This document shows positions 45,299 through 57,441 of a stretch of DNA of 64,000 nt, piece by piece. The translations under genes and the position numbers were made by a program. Origin of the DNA: Skeletonema tropicum (Eukaryota > Bacillariophyta > Thalassiosirophyceae > Thalassiosirales > Thalassiosiraceae). Within the stretch, counting starts at the first letter, position 1. Each line of letters begins with the position of its first letter. The DNA lies in NCBI GenBank assembly GCA_037178625.1, contig CM074147.1, positions 496,001 through 560,000 of the forward strand. The letters run 5' to 3'. A model generated the notes under the pieces. That model ran no database searches. It had not been told where the DNA came from and saw only the letters and a program-made list of their open reading frames with translations.

Positions 45299-48200
45299 AG
45301 TGACGTCAACAACTTCAGCTGGGATTGCAGATGAATCTTTCTCATTCGCTATACGAATAATGGTACTGGTTAGTGCAATCGCATTCGCAATGTAATATAT
45401 ACGATATATACTTATAACAACTTGACATGTATTTTCGATATGTACCACTTCAAATGTTACAGACTACGGACCCAATTCCATTGTTCTAAGCTTTAATACA
45501 ATACAATTGATTCTTGCACAAGCACAAGGAATCAAACCTTCTTTTCTCTCGCAATTAAGCTAATGAGTGCAATGACTTTTGAAACACGTGCTCAAGCTTT
45601 ATTGACTTTAAAGAATCAGATAGAGTGAGAAGCAAGTTGCAACTTTGGTAGTTCTTGCTTTATCTCTATTCTTTTCCTCTGCTATCTCCTCCTTGATAAC
45701 ACCGATTTCGCACCTCGAGTTCCGCCGAAAAAAAATATTGATAGATTGTACGTAATTTCTACGTACCTACTTACGCTACTTCCCCTACATAGAAAAAAAT
45801 AAGAAGGCGAAGCATGGAGATTTTTTTTCAATTACAATTCAATTGAGGAAGACATACATCGACCACCATTAAGTCTATCTGCAGTACTCCGTAAGACACT
45901 GCCCAAATCTACGAATTTGCTCCTAACTATATTTTGAATATGTGATTCGATTTAGGCATTGTCTTATGACTTCTAGCTTGTCCGTTATCCTCACTGTTGG
46001 TAGCTACCACCAAAATATTCTACACACTCCAAACCATCAACTAAGCCAATAACGTCCATTAGAGCCATTATCAGTGTGAAATATTGCCATCTACCCCATA
46101 CCTATCGACAATATAACACCAGGGAGTCCTCCATCATGATAATAAGTAGTCAGGGTTGTTCTTATGTGCAATATTTGGCATCTACGCAAAGTCGACGGAG
46201 CTTCCGACATGTAACTTCTTTCAATGGCTCCATATTCTTCATATTATTGACATTTTGTTGCCCCCATCCCTTATTAAGTTATTGATGGCCGAGAGGAGTG
46301 AAATTTGTCGGTGTATCTCCCTCGAATACACTTTTGTGGCACTAAATCCATTTTGATGTGCTCGGATTGATTGTCTTTAATTTCATGTATATAATTGGAT
46401 AGGGTGGCTACTATGGCGCATTCAGCGTATGAAAGTCGCACAACATATCCATAAAAGCGGCGGGGGCTTCTTTGAGGGTTTCATATGGCGATGGTTAAGG
46501 TGATACTGCTCCATACGAGGCCGGAGAGACGCACAAATTACGAAATCCGTCGTGCCGATTACTGCATTATTTTCTTCGTAGTATCGACATAAATTATTGA
46601 TGCGCCGAAATCAAACGTTTAATATGCTACCATAGATGATCTTTCCAGAAGGATATGCTTCAAAAACTCATATTGCCATTGATCTAGAGGACGTAGGAGG
46701 TTGGTTGTCATGGTGGGGGTGCCTTTTGGCAGCTTTTGGCTTTTGGCTGATTTTTTGTGTTTTTGATGGATCGGAGTTGAGGGGGCATAGTTTAGCGGGG
46801 AAATCCCTAAAAGCTCATTTATCATGTAAAAATGGTTTATAGCCCCCCAAACACAAATAAAAGGGGGATAGTGGGAGATATTATTATTTTTAAACGGGAG
46901 AAATTGGTGTGACACGACCGCCGAGGATTTTTCCCCGCCAAAATATATAGCTGTCTCATCTCCTTGACTCCATGACGTGGATTTTTTTGTCTACGTAGGA
47001 ATCGTCCAAGAAGCGGTACCAAAGTGGCGCCAACGATCATCGAGCACATCACCACCATGGGATTTCCGCCCGAGTAGCGTACTGTACTGAGCGTGGTGCC
47101 GTTATATAAAAGATACAATGCTCGAGACGTTTATATAGACACATATGATTGCATGTAGCAACTTTATATGTACTAATTTTTACAAATGATGTAAAATAAA
47201 AGCCAATTTGTGCACATGAATGTGTATCCTCAACTCTCATGAGCAATGAACGATGGTGTTATAACAAATATTTCGGCACTAACGACACCAAACACTGCTA
47301 AAATAACGCTTGTAGAGTTATGAAAAGAATGTTTGCATCTTTTTAATGCGGTAATAATAATTTATGAGGCCCACAGATCCTTGTCATTCAACACAAACAC
47401 TTCTGTATGCACATCCATCTACTACAAGAGAATCACTTTGTGCATTCCAATGATGTCAGTAGTGATCATATGCAGCTCTATCCGTCGAACATTACTTCAT
47501 TGAAACCAAAGGGCCTTAACAAGTCGTTGAAGATTCCACTCCGATCAATTCAGAGCAATGTAGCGCCGTAACAATAGCCTTCTTCGGAGACAAAATGTGC
47601 ACCTATTCCACCCTAATCGAGCTTTAAGTCACCCAACTACGACCTTATCTCTTCAATCAAATACAATAGTTGTTGTGTCATTGTTGTCAGATGGTAATGT
47701 TGATTTGAATAACGAATCCATTGGAATTTGTTCGAGGAATGGCCATGTGTTGGGCGATGGTGATACCAAGGCTGAGTTCGCCGATGGTGGTGTAGGCAGT
47801 GAAATCGATCTCAATTGTCAACTTCACGGTACGAAGCGATCCTTACATATTATTGAGAGCTCATTTGTCGTGTTTAGTTGTCTCGTCATGATTAGAGGTC
47901 GGAATAGAACAACGAAATGGGTGACATTTGTTTGTAATTGATGATGTGATGTGTAGCAGCAATGTTGGTGCCCGACGGAGTGCTATGGCCATATGAAGTC
48001 ACTAACAATGAACCACACCGACACTAGATGTCTATATGTAGAAGTAGCGGTGATAATTGGCGGAGAGAGGACGATCTCCGAGGTGTTACAGGCGTAGTAT
48101 CGGACGACACATCGGGAGATTCGGCTTCTTCTGGTTGACTTTTTCTCATGTGACGCTTAGATGGGGTACCAAAAAGTGCATTACGTGGCCTAGCCAGTAA

Positions 48201-48445
48201 GTTTCCTCATAGCTTCAGCTGCATACAGTTATATAGCACGAAATGCAAATCTGTGTACTTCAGGAGATACGATTTTTACCGCTATGCCATCAACATGGTG
48301 TTTTGGTTCACTTCCTCATGATGTGTGATGATGTTTTTGCTGCGAAATCGTGCATGGAGCAAAAGAGGCGGGATTTTTTGTGAAATATTTTATTTTTCTA
48401 ATTTCGGCGGAAAGGGAGTGCCGTTATCTATCTTGTATGACATAT
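45299..48445. other. Gene-poor region with short dispersed repeats
   Basis: About 3.1 kb with no convincing gene. At 46936-47001 lies AAAATATATAGCTGTCTCAT followed by CTCC and, further on, TACGTAGGAATC. This is the inverse of part of 48446-48506. A small frame near 47600-47940 has coding-like composition but no ATG and no known domain. Confidence 0.4.
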
Positions 48446-48506
48446 ACGTAGGAATCAATTTGACGGAGTCGAGGAGATGAGACAGCTATATTTTAATTCC
48501 TACGTT
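48446..48506. repeat. 61-bp miniature inverted-end element
   Basis: ACGTAGGAAT at 48448 and ATTCCTACGT ending near 48505 are inverted. The interior (GGAGATGAGACAGCTATAT) recurs inverted at 46938-46968. It probably belongs to the same family as other TACGTAGGAA-ended pieces in the window (880-1030, 3706-3725, 33983-33997). Confidence 0.5.
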
Positions 48507-48617
48507 GAAGCGATTATCTTAAGTAGCCGAGTACCGCCTACAGATTTTGCTAGCTTTAGCAGGCACATGTTTTTTATCAATAAAAATATGATCATCTAAA
48601 TAATGAGAGGAGCTAAG

Positions 48618-48976
48618 TCGTTCGTTCTGTCGTTCTGTCGGTCGGTCGGTCGGTCGTTCTGTCGTTCTGTCCGGGCCCTTTGGCGTGTCCTTTGGCCTTC
48701 ACGGGCATTTTCGATCGACTCTTTCTTTGATTGGCTTGATTTGACCCCTTGCCCCCGCCCCCCTTTTAGAGTTTTCGATTGACTCTTTCTTTGATTGCCT
48801 TAGATTTGAATGTTCAGGGGGGGACACGTTCTGTCCGGGCCCTTTGGCGTGTCCTTTGGCCTTCACGGGCATTTTCGATCGACTCTTTCTTTGATTGGCT
48901 TGATTTGACCCCTTGCCCCCCCCCGTTTTTAGAGTTTTCGATTGACTCTTTCTTTGATTGCCTTAGATTTGAATGT
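48618..48976. repeat. Microsatellite and 164-bp tandem repeat
   Basis: A (GTCG)n/TTCTGTCG run (48618-48670) leads into two tandem copies of a 164-bp unit starting TTCTGTCCGGGCCCTTTGGC at 48665 and 48829. Each contains two GACTCTTTCTTTGATTG segments. The second copy abuts the Helitron fragment at 48971. Confidence 0.8.
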
Positions 48977-49297
48977 TATAGAATCTAGGTACTGTTGATG
49001 CATGTACCTTTCACCGCCAGTAAAAGTAGATGGCAAGATAACCTTCTTTCCCATGCGGCCGAGATCTTGCAGATCTTCCGCCTTCTTCACTGAATCTCCC
49101 AAACCAGAATACAACTCGGCACGAATTGTCTTTTGATTTAGTTCGACCCACCTTAGGCGCTCCAGCTCAACTTTGCAATATTGATCTAGAATAAATTGCT
49201 GGCCCAAAGTCTTGCTACACAAAATAGGATTTGTAATTCCATCACGATCCCGTTTCTCAGTAATCACTACACAGCATTCGTAGAAGGCAATGTACAA
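48971..49297 (-). pseudogene. Helitron Rep-region fragment
   Basis: About 90 residues read TLGQQFILDQYCKVELERLR, LNQKTIRAELYSGL, then GKKVILPSTFTGGERYMHQ and YLD. This is the characteristic order (QF/Y-x-V/I-D-x-Y ... LR-x-ELYxGL ... ILPSSFTGG-x-R-x-M) of the Helitron helicase-like N-terminal domain upstream of the HUH replication-initiator motif. The catalytic motifs and the helicase are missing, and the tandem repeat truncates the 3' side. It is a relic of a rolling-circle transposon. Confidence 0.78.
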
Positions 49298-49382
49298 CCT
49301 TTATTACATAATTATTAAAGCGGTCCTGTCAAGGCTCGTAATCCTGTCATCAGTCTAGGAACGGACTGGTGACTTGCATTAT

Positions 49383-49448
49383 GTTAGAAATGATAAAGTC
49401 ACTGTCCCAGTAATCGATTACTGGGACAGTGACTTTATCATTTCTAAC
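49383..49448. repeat. 66-bp perfect palindrome
   Basis: GTTAGAAATGATAAAGTCAC ... GTGACTTTATCATTTCTAAC with no spacer, centred on AATCGATT at 49415-49416. Every base of the 33-bp arm pairs. It could extrude a cruciform. It may be two abutting terminal repeats of a lost element or an assembly fold-back. Confidence 0.9.
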
Positions 49449-51818
49449 AACTATTTGAATACTGCTATGTATATAAGTAGACACAATCAATATCGTAGTA
49501 GATAGCCGGTGCCTCCTCTCTTATTTAGAAAACCCGCGCAGCGGCTAGACGAGCGTCAGCGAGGCTAGTACTTACGAGAAGCGCAATACACCGTTATTAA
49601 CGCTATGTACCAGAGAGTGGCGGGAGCCAAAAAAAAATTTTACTAACAAAAGTGCTAACAAACATGGCGTCCGACCCGATCACTATATTGGCAGCGCGTT
49701 TAGCATGTTATGTGATCATCTTGAGCGACCGCTCCCTATTGCAATCGATTCAGCATATCTTCTTTTGTCGGAAAGTAATCAATCTATAGTTTATACTCAC
49801 AATATTGACCTCAGCCTAATAAGTTTCCTACCTCACCAAAATCGGCCATAATTGCATATTTACTAGGGAAATGAAAGTAGCAAACTTTGGTGTGATAGTG
49901 TTCAATGATGCAATAGGCTATAATTCGAGGTCAAAACACCATTGAACTACAAATTTCATGTAGTTTCCTAGTATCTTCACGCATATGTACTAAAAGGTGC
50001 TTTTACAAGTTTCCTACGTACCAACCATAGGTAGCCCATGGTTTTTTACTAGCGATTTTCACGTAAATGTTGACACACCGTGAGACAGCAATACCCTTTA
50101 TATCGGCTGCTGGCAATGGAATCACAGCATAATAGTAGGCAGACTATTCACTACTACCCTGCTGAGAATAATACTGCTCTTGGAATCATTGAAATCAGGC
50201 TACTACAAGCGAAGTTCTGCTGGGTACTTGACAAAATTCAAAATTTAGTAAAATTTAGTTCTCTGGTACATAGCGTTAACTGCCAAACATACTTGCCAAA
50301 GTCACATTGCTGCTTCATTCCTTGCCTCTCAACGCTTGGCCTTCGCCTCTTCAACGTATTCGGCCCTACGCTCTGTCTTGATGCGCTTCTTTTTAGCTGT
50401 CGCTGAAGTTAAGTACATCTGCCGGTCTCTTCCGTTTCCGCAGATTATCTAGCTAGTCGGCGCGTCATTCGTCGCATGCGACCGGCGTCGCACGGATAGA
50501 AAAGCCGATATCGAACACAAAAAGCGTTAATTTGGACAGAAACAGGTATTTTTCACCCCAACAACCAGCCAAATCTTGTTGCGACGCAGATAATCTGGCA
50601 TTACTACGCCAATATTGGCCAATAATATGCCGATGCTTTAAGCTGAAAGACTAATAACTTTCTATTTATATCGTTTGGAATGCATCTTCAGCGTTTGGTG
50701 GTGATGCTCCGTTCAATTGCTTCGATATTTGCTGTAGTCACGCACAAACACTAAAAAAATCTTGAAAAAGTGCATCTGACATGACAAATCCGATGGCAAA
50801 CCATAGCATTATCTATCCCATACACCCTCCACAACACTAAGAAGACTCTCCCTAACCCAATTTTTCACGCTGATTCCAATTATGTAAGCTGCAGCGTCCA
50901 ATTCAAAGTAGTTTTGATGATAATTGCGGGTGACGCACACACACATGAATGTCTGCACATACCGGGCATGTCATAAGATGCTCATGTTTATGTAACTAGA
51001 CAACATAATAGTAGTATATCATTAATAATTCCTTCTATATTCTATGATACTTGTTCAGTTTACTCGGATTTATTATTTACACGCAACATCTACGCCATCA
51101 TGGAGTTTTATATCGATCATTCGGCCTCTCATTTCATGAGACTTTGTAGGAAAGCCACTGATAACAGCTATACCGTTTGTCCCCAACCACAGCAAAAGGC
51201 GCACAATAGATGGCTGATGATTTAATGAGGTGAAAGGTCCCAATTGTACATGGAGAAGACGTTCATATCATGCCACAACACTTGTGCAGGCGACTGCTGG
51301 TGGGCCGGCTTCTCATAACCCACAATCAGTAGTATTCCAGGAAACCGAGAGTTGTAGTAGTCACTGTGGTAATATGAAGCAGTCCAGCTTGACAACTTTG
51401 ATTATCATATAGTAGACAAGACCTCTATGATCCATGGTGTGGTTTCAACATGTTTTGTGTCAGATATATACCACTATTGACTGAGATAAATTGTGGAAAT
51501 CTTTCTTAATCGACGACATAGATTTGATATGTTGGATAGGCATTGCATGAGACCCACACCCGGTTAATTAGCGCATATTCCGTCCATATATATAATATTG
51601 GTCGCCACTACAAACTTTTTTGCCGTTTAATGGACCGCAACGACGCCTTCGTGCTACTGGCTACATGTGCTCTGGGCGGAAGGGGGTGAAAGTCACCACC
51701 GCTATTGTGGCGGTCAAACGTTTCTTTTTGCTGAATATGGCGAGCCGCCGATTGAACCATTGAATTTAGCGTCAAAAAATGGTCTAGTAACTACATTAGT
51801 ACATTGGAATGTCGACAT
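49449..51818. other. Gene-poor region
   Basis: 2.4 kb without a recognisable gene. It includes one copy (50141-50215) of a 70-bp repeat found again at 52331-52400 and AT-rich unique sequence. Small frames lack an ATG or any domain. Confidence 0.4.
50141..50215. repeat. 70-bp dispersed repeat, copy 1
   Basis: CAGACTATTCACTACTACCC, then TGCT-TGGAATCATT and GGCTACTACA, is repeated in the same orientation at 52331-52400, at the 3' end of the C1GALT-like gene. Two copies 2.2 kb apart could be ends or remnants of one element, or a duplicated 3' region. Confidence 0.6.
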
Positions 51819-52325
51819 TTAATTGTGTAATGAGGGTAGTAGGGTGAGAGGCCTCATGGTGCACAGCTCTTTTTTGCGTCGCAAGGAGTGATTTTGGATT
51901 TGCGATTTGCGACGTATGGCGCCTTTGCGACGAATGGCGCGCCGACTAGCTAGAAGCTTCTTCAAACGCTTGAGAACCTCGGGATGAGATGCAGTGTATT
52001 CGCGACGTCCTCTGATCTCCGCCTTCAGCTTTTCATTCTTCTGGTTCCCCCACTTTATATCGTATCGATGACCTACTTGGTGATAGTGCTCAACCCAATG
52101 CTCGATTAACTTCTTGATGCCACCCTTTACCCGACGCATTTGATCAGCGCAACATGCTTTTCCATGCCATGGGTCTTTGGTGTAACATTGAACCCCAACT
52201 CACGATGCATTTCCATCGCCAGGTCAATAAGTCTTTGAGTTTCATCACAATGATCATCGCTGGGATTATCTTCATGGACGAATGAAATAGCTGTGTCCCA
52301 CAACGAGCAGAATGCAAATGCAATG
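51819..52325 (-). pseudogene. Transposon-type protein remnant
   Basis: The minus strand reads CSLWDTAISFVHEDNPSDDH, then RLIDLAMEMHRELGFNVTPK and THGMEKHVA. After a one-base shift near 52150 it reads DQMRRVKGGIKKLIEHWVEH, then YHQVGHRYDIKW and a Lys/Arg-rich tail to 51819. The H-G-x-E-x-H ... Q-M ... GGI ... L-x-E-x-W-V-E ... H-Q spacing is like the C-terminal part of transposon-encoded proteins that I have seen in repeat-rich protist genomes, but I cannot name the superfamily. No start codon or N-terminal region is found. Confidence 0.5.
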
Positions 52326-52330
52326 TGACA

Positions 52331-52400
52331 GACTATTCACTACTACCCTACTGAGATTAATAGTGCTACTGGAATCATTAAAATTAAAATTGGGCTACTA
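52331..52400. repeat. 70-bp dispersed repeat, copy 2
   Basis: Direct repeat of 50141-50215 with a few substitutions and a short AAATTAAAATT insertion. It lies within 30 bp of the stop codon of the C1GALT-like gene and could form part of its 3' untranslated region. Confidence 0.6.
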
Positions 52401-52429
52401 CAGAATTTAATCCTTAATTCTCACTTTCC

Positions 52430-54061
52430 TCAAGCCTGGCCAGCAGCTGTGATTGATGCATTCACATTCACACCTATGCTAGTGCTAGTCAATTTTCCCA
52501 ATGGTGTGGAAGCATCACATGCACCATAGATCAGAGCATGATGCCTTGCCATCCAACTTGAGTATCTCAATCTGTGAAAAGCCACAGAGTGATTTGATGC
52601 AGCATCCAAGCCCAACTTTAGCCCAACTTTTTTGCCTTTGATTGTCGGGTGGTCTCGAGTTGCGTAGTACGAAAGTTGTGATTTCACATATTGCAGGTTA
52701 CCTGGACCAGGCTTCAGCTGATACAACACATCAGGAGTTTGATCATGACTGCGTTGCTGTCCAGTGCATTTGTCTCTGTTATCTGACCACTCTAAATTCA
52801 GATTTCGAATGCATCCAGTGATCTCAGCATCTTCACTGGGTGTTATTAAATTCGGACTGCATTTGGGCATGAAGTCATACAGTTTCTTCAGACCAATACG
52901 ATCAATTGTGTATCCAGGACCACCACCAAAGATGACATTACCTAATTTTTTCGTTTGAATTTGTCCAAATATTCTTCCCTGTTTCGTTCCACTGTAGCCT
53001 TCAGTCTCGTATTCTAACATGAGGCTTCTGAAATTCTCCACTATCATGTGCATATCATCACCAGCCAAATGAAAATAATCATAATCGTTGAGATAATGCA
53101 TGGCAACATAGGACCATATTGACCTCGACTTCTGAAACATGTTTGCATACTCTTCTTTTCCTCTATGTAGTAGCGCCACCATGCCTAAACTAGGTATAGT
53201 TGCAGTGCTAAATGCAAGGAAGCCATCACATTTCCACCCGTAAGATAGTGCCACAAGGCGAGCAGAATCTCGTTTACCATCATGTGTGTAAACTCCACAA
53301 AAGAGCTTTAGTTTCTTTTTGTCGATAGTGTTACTGCTTTCAATTTCATTGGGAGTCTCTCCATGTTTGCTACAACCTTCTCGTCTTGTAGGAGTTTTGT
53401 CCACTTTGATTCGTTCTGTGAGCATAGTGAGTCCACCTTGACGAAAAATAGACATTCCTGGGACTAATTCGCAAGATCCAGCGAGTGATGTTTCTGCCTC
53501 TTTCAGTAAATGTGACTGATATTTTTGCACCCGATCCCAATAGTTAGCATGTGGGTGTTCCTTATGCCATTGTAACACTGACCTTCGTAGCAATGTTGGA
53601 TCAGCAACATATCCTCTATGACCATGTGTGTCTAGTGCATCAAACCAAATTGAGGGCAAGGTAAAATTTGTAGAATCACGGACAGAAGTAGAATTCGTCG
53701 CTTGCTGTTGAAATTGAAAGTTCGAAGGTATGGAATCTGGTACTTCTGATGGAAGTGGAAGTGGAACAAAGAGATCTAACGGTGATATTTCTGGGACATT
53801 TTCAATACCATTTTCACTGTCGCTGTTTAAAAGTACTGAATGCATTCCCTTGACCTTGGCCGAACCTTGAGAGTATGTAGGCAAGTGGCTCATAGAAAAG
53901 AAGATGGTCACACATGCAACTATCCCAGGGAACAAAACAAGGAAGCGAAGAAAAGGCGGAAAAATCTTCTTTGTCTTTGACTTCTTCTTTGCCATGGTGA
54001 TGGTTATAGCATCACCATCTTTTTGCTGGTTGCATGGGGGGTCTGGGCGGGTAGTATTCAT
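52430..54061 (-). CDS. Core 1 beta-1,3-galactosyltransferase (C1GALT/T-synthase)-like, GT31
   Basis: 543 residues from the first ATG (54061); a second ATG at 53992 is also possible. The short basic cytosolic N-terminus (KKKSKTKK) is followed by one transmembrane anchor (FLRFLVLFPGIVACVTIFF) and a stem. The GT31 catalytic domain has KLFCGVYTHDGKRD at entry, SIWSYVAMHYL and a DxD-like metal site AGDDMHM with D335-D336, followed by VENFR as in T-synthases. The acceptor-side GGGPGYTIDR and the acidic EDAEITGCIRNL come next. These enzymes extend O-glycans in the Golgi (family knowledge). Acceptor specificity in an alga is unknown. Confidence 0.8.
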   Translation of the reverse strand: MNTTRPDPPCNQQKDGDAITITMAKKKSKTKKIFPPFLRFLVLFPGIVACVTIFFSMSHLPTYSQGSAKVKGMHSVLLNSDSENGIENVPEISPLDLFVPLPLPSEVPDSIPSNFQFQQQATNSTSVRDSTNFTLPSIWFDALDTHGHRGYVADPTLLRRSVLQWHKEHPHANYWDRVQKYQSHLLKEAETSLAGSCELVPGMSIFRQGGLTMLTERIKVDKTPTRREGCSKHGETPNEIESSNTIDKKKLKLFCGVYTHDGKRDSARLVALSYGWKCDGFLAFSTATIPSLGMVALLHRGKEEYANMFQKSRSIWSYVAMHYLNDYDYFHLAGDDMHMIVENFRSLMLEYETEGYSGTKQGRIFGQIQTKKLGNVIFGGGPGYTIDRIGLKKLYDFMPKCSPNLITPSEDAEITGCIRNLNLEWSDNRDKCTGQQRSHDQTPDVLYQLKPGPGNLQYVKSQLSYYATRDHPTIKGKKVGLKLGLDAASNHSVAFHRLRYSSWMARHHALIYGACDASTPLGKLTSTSIGVNVNASITAAGQA

Positions 54062-54140
54062 CTTTCTGCTAGAGAGAGTGAGAGCAAGTTTTTTGTTAAG
54101 ACGCAGCCCGCAACAGCGGCAGTCGTTCAAGATTACATAA

Positions 54141-56256
54141 TGGTCAATATTTTTTTTCTGAATCTGAATCCCAAACCTCCAGCTTCCGCAAAGGGCATAA
54201 GTAAAAATACATCGTCAGAGTTCGCTTTCGGCTGTGACACAAAGCACGGGGTTACGCCACTTAATCTCGACTAAATTAGAAAGATATTGAGACACCTACC
54301 TGACTTCGAAAAGTTCCGTCACCCCACGCAAAAATCACACACAATGGCACAAACTTCAAAAAAATCCTCAACCATAGACACTATACAGCGGAGAACATCT
54401 CCTACCATTACACCAGTACATGGCAAACCCTCCGCGTTTTTTTACAGTAGCTTCATCATATACCACCCGACCCCTGCGCAGAAAACGCGGAGCATTGGTT
54501 ACGATGTATTCCTTCAATAAAAAGTTTCGTGCGCGAAGTTTCCTAATGAAACATTGCCGTTCATGTCGGAGGGAGAGTCATGCCGGTGCATAACCCATGG
54601 AGACATAAAGCATGATCCTTGCAGCCCACCAATCGAGTGTATATATCCATAGGGAGGCGTGGGTGTCTTAGTGTACCGATGTTTCGGCCGGTAACACCAT
54701 CCTCAACGTCGTAACTCGATGTCCATCAATGGTTCATTTTTATCTTTGGCCCTACTGCAATAAGGAGTGACAATAACACCAATGAAGGCAACCAACACTC
54801 TCCATCGACTCTAATATGGTGATAGACGATTAATTGACCCTTGGAGTGGAATGGAAGCTCTTATGACATCATTTTGATGATACAAAAAATGTACATGTTT
54901 TTCGTCTCTGTCGAACGCAACAACTAACCGAAAGCTAATGGAAACGGGATGCATATCGATCAAACAAGCATCAGCTTATTATTATTATGATAGTAAACAT
55001 CCTTGGGAGCGATAATAACAATGAGTTCTGAGGAAATACTTGTTTGTTCAGTAAAACTCATTGCATATTTAGCCTACATCAAAACCAACATACATAACAC
55101 TGTCTCCCATGTGTTATAATCACTATAAAGCATCATCCACTTGTCGAAGTATTCGAATATACGCATACGATCAATTGGTATATAAATTACCACTCATTTG
55201 ATGTTATCGGTCCTTCACGATGTTGATTTCAGCATTGCGTTTAAGGAGCAAATAATAGATTCTGTCTAACTTGTGAAATGTGGTTGATTATCGATTAGAT
55301 AATGGGTTTGGACTACCCAAGGATAAATAGACGCCCAATGTATATATAACATTGATGTGGTGAAAGGATATCCTCTCTTTTGTAACATATCATTGCCGAA
55401 ACGTCCATAGGAGGGGTGAATGGAGTTGAAAGTGGTAAATTTTATGCCGTCGATGGCGACGTTATTTTATTCATTTACGGTGGATCGACTGAGTTTTCCT
55501 GGCTTGGGCGCGTATAAGATGATTTATGCGACTGATCAAGCCGAGTATTCTAGGCGTATTCAATATGCACGCTTAACTGTGGCCACAGGAGTGGAGGACA
55601 TCATGGTGACGGTGTAAAAGGTGTGGTGGATGATGGATTTTTTGCGTTTCTCGTTCCATCTCAAAATTACGCGGGAAGGCCAAACGTAACCCCGTGAAAG
55701 CACAAAGGGAACTTCAAGTTGGGCACAGATCCACGATCAGACCGCTCTCCCTCATTCCTTGTCCACACAACGCTGCTGCGTTCGTTTCCCACAAACCAAC
55801 ATAGTGTAGCGCTCTAGTAAAACCAGTACCGCATTGTAGCAGACTGGAGACAGTCTGCCATTCTCCCAACGCACACACAATCCTCACTGGTCAACATCGC
55901 TCATCGCCGTTCGGCCAGAGGATCGCCCTCTTGACCTCTTTGGACCATTGTTTTCAACAACCAAGAAGTCAACAACCATCTATTGCTACCGCAATCAACC
56001 TTTACTAACACCAAAATTGTTTTTTTTGCCCCCCTCCCACCCGGCTAGCACGACCGAATTCCATTTCGGTACCGAAGCCGGGAACAAATAGTGTAGTTCA
56101 CAATTCATACCCGTTCTACTAGAGACCTAGTTTTGCATTCACTAAGTAGTATACTTGCATACATATCTCTCTAGTATCGCTTCTCTCGTTTCCCACGACG
56201 TGAATCGAGCTCTGCAAGGCGCTACTTATGTAGGTTTTCCGTAGGAAAAACACACC
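54141..56256. other. Intergenic, no gene recognised
   Basis: About 2.1 kb upstream of the C1GALT-like gene. One frame near 55420-55617 lacks supporting features. Nothing repetitive was noted except AT-rich runs. Confidence 0.4.
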
Positions 56257-56502
56257 TCATTCTACCGCGCTCAAAAAATCGCGACACTCAGAAAATCGCG
56301 ACAAAAAAGTGTCCTCAAAAGGCCAGTCGTTTTCTTTGAAGTACGTTTTAGGTTGATGACGTGTAATGAACGAATTCTCTTCACCCAGACGCTCAGAAGA
56401 ACTCACAAGAGATTCTAGAGTGGAATATGTCTGACGTAAGTCGAACTCAACAGCCACAGTAAAACGACCTCCAGTGGGCCCTTCTACGGAGCTACTATCC
56501 AT
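56257..56502 (-). CDS. Short hypothetical protein or gene fragment
   Basis: An 81-residue frame from ATG 56502 with natural-looking composition (TGGRFTVAVEFDLRQTYSTL, then ESLVSSSERLGEENSF) and no low complexity. It matches no family known to me and lacks neighbours that explain it. It could be an exon of a lost gene. Confidence 0.3.
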   Translation of the reverse strand: MDSSSVEGPTGGRFTVAVEFDLRQTYSTLESLVSSSERLGEENSFITRHQPKTYFKENDWPFEDTFLSRFSECRDFLSAVE

Positions 56503-56749
56503 GATCAGTGCTGCAAAGATGTGGAGGAGAGTGCAATACGGAGAGTGCAATTGTTTGCAATCTTTTGACCAGCATTGTCATTGTTCATGTCCGTCAGTCT
56601 TCTTCTCTTTTGGGACTTGAAAGATTACATACTTAGAGTGGAATTGGTAACAATATGAGAACACATTTACCGCTTTTCTCTTCAGAGGACTGTTTCAATT
56701 TTCTTGCAAATTGGCGCCACTTCCTAATTTAGATAAGCGTTGTCCCACC

Positions 56750-57270
56750 AAATGAGTTGGGACACAACTTTTTTCTACGTACGTAGTACTATTCCTTCAG
56801 TAGCTACTCCTACCTAATTCGGGCAGGAACATGCTTTTTGACTGTCACAACAGACACAGCTCAAAAAATACTAACTGTACTCTGGCTATTTTGGCAACGC
56901 TGATAGGGAGAGCTTCATCGACAACAATAAGGTGAGCAAGACTATTTCTAACCCAGAATTTCGTGTAGAATTCGGTTATCCACTCGGAAGAGGTCAAAAT
57001 TCTACGTGGGAGTCAGTATTTTGCTCTACATTTCACACTAACAAATTAACTAGGGCCATATTTGAGGTACCTTTTCCTAGCCGAATTTTCTACCACCCAG
57101 TTCAACATAGGATCTTCATATGCATAGATGCAATTAGGCTTCATCAAACTGCCTTCTCCACCTCAACACAACCGAGCTATGCTAGGACGTCGCTTTTGCT
57201 ACTTATTTTGATCATTTTATTAGTAGTTTGCTAATTTAGACGGATTTTTTTGTTAGCGCGCAAAGCACGC
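56750..57270. repeat. Dispersed repeat, copy without insertion
   Basis: Matches 30285-30738 plus 32336-32400 in the same orientation and shows the continuous site (ACTTATTTTGATCATTTT near 57201-57218) where the other copy carries the 1.6-kb element. The left border TTCTACGTACGTAG resembles the TACGTAGG motif seen at other repeats. Confidence 0.8.
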
Positions 57271-57330
57271 AAAAATCGCTCTGCGTCCCAACTTGGGTTC
57301 CGCACGACGCTTATCGGACAAAGAATATCT

Positions 57331-57441
57331 ATTTATGAGAAAACGTTTGAAGGATTTTCCGAACAATGGAAAATTTATGAGAAAATATTTGAAGAAATTT
57401 CCGGACAATGGAAAATCTATGAGAAAATGTTTGAAGAAACT
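57331..57441. repeat. 42-bp tandem repeat, 2.6 units
   Basis: Units start at 57331, 57373 and 57415 (A-T-T/C-TATGAGAAAA-GTTTGAAG pattern). In one plus-strand frame they encode a 14-residue repeat like IYEKIFEEISGQWK, but that frame has no upstream ATG. The remnant may come from a repetitive protein gene. Confidence 0.7.

Noticed and set aside
47597..47941. 114-codon frame as a gene
   Set aside because: It opens on GTG without an ATG, and no domain, splice site or repeat context supports it.
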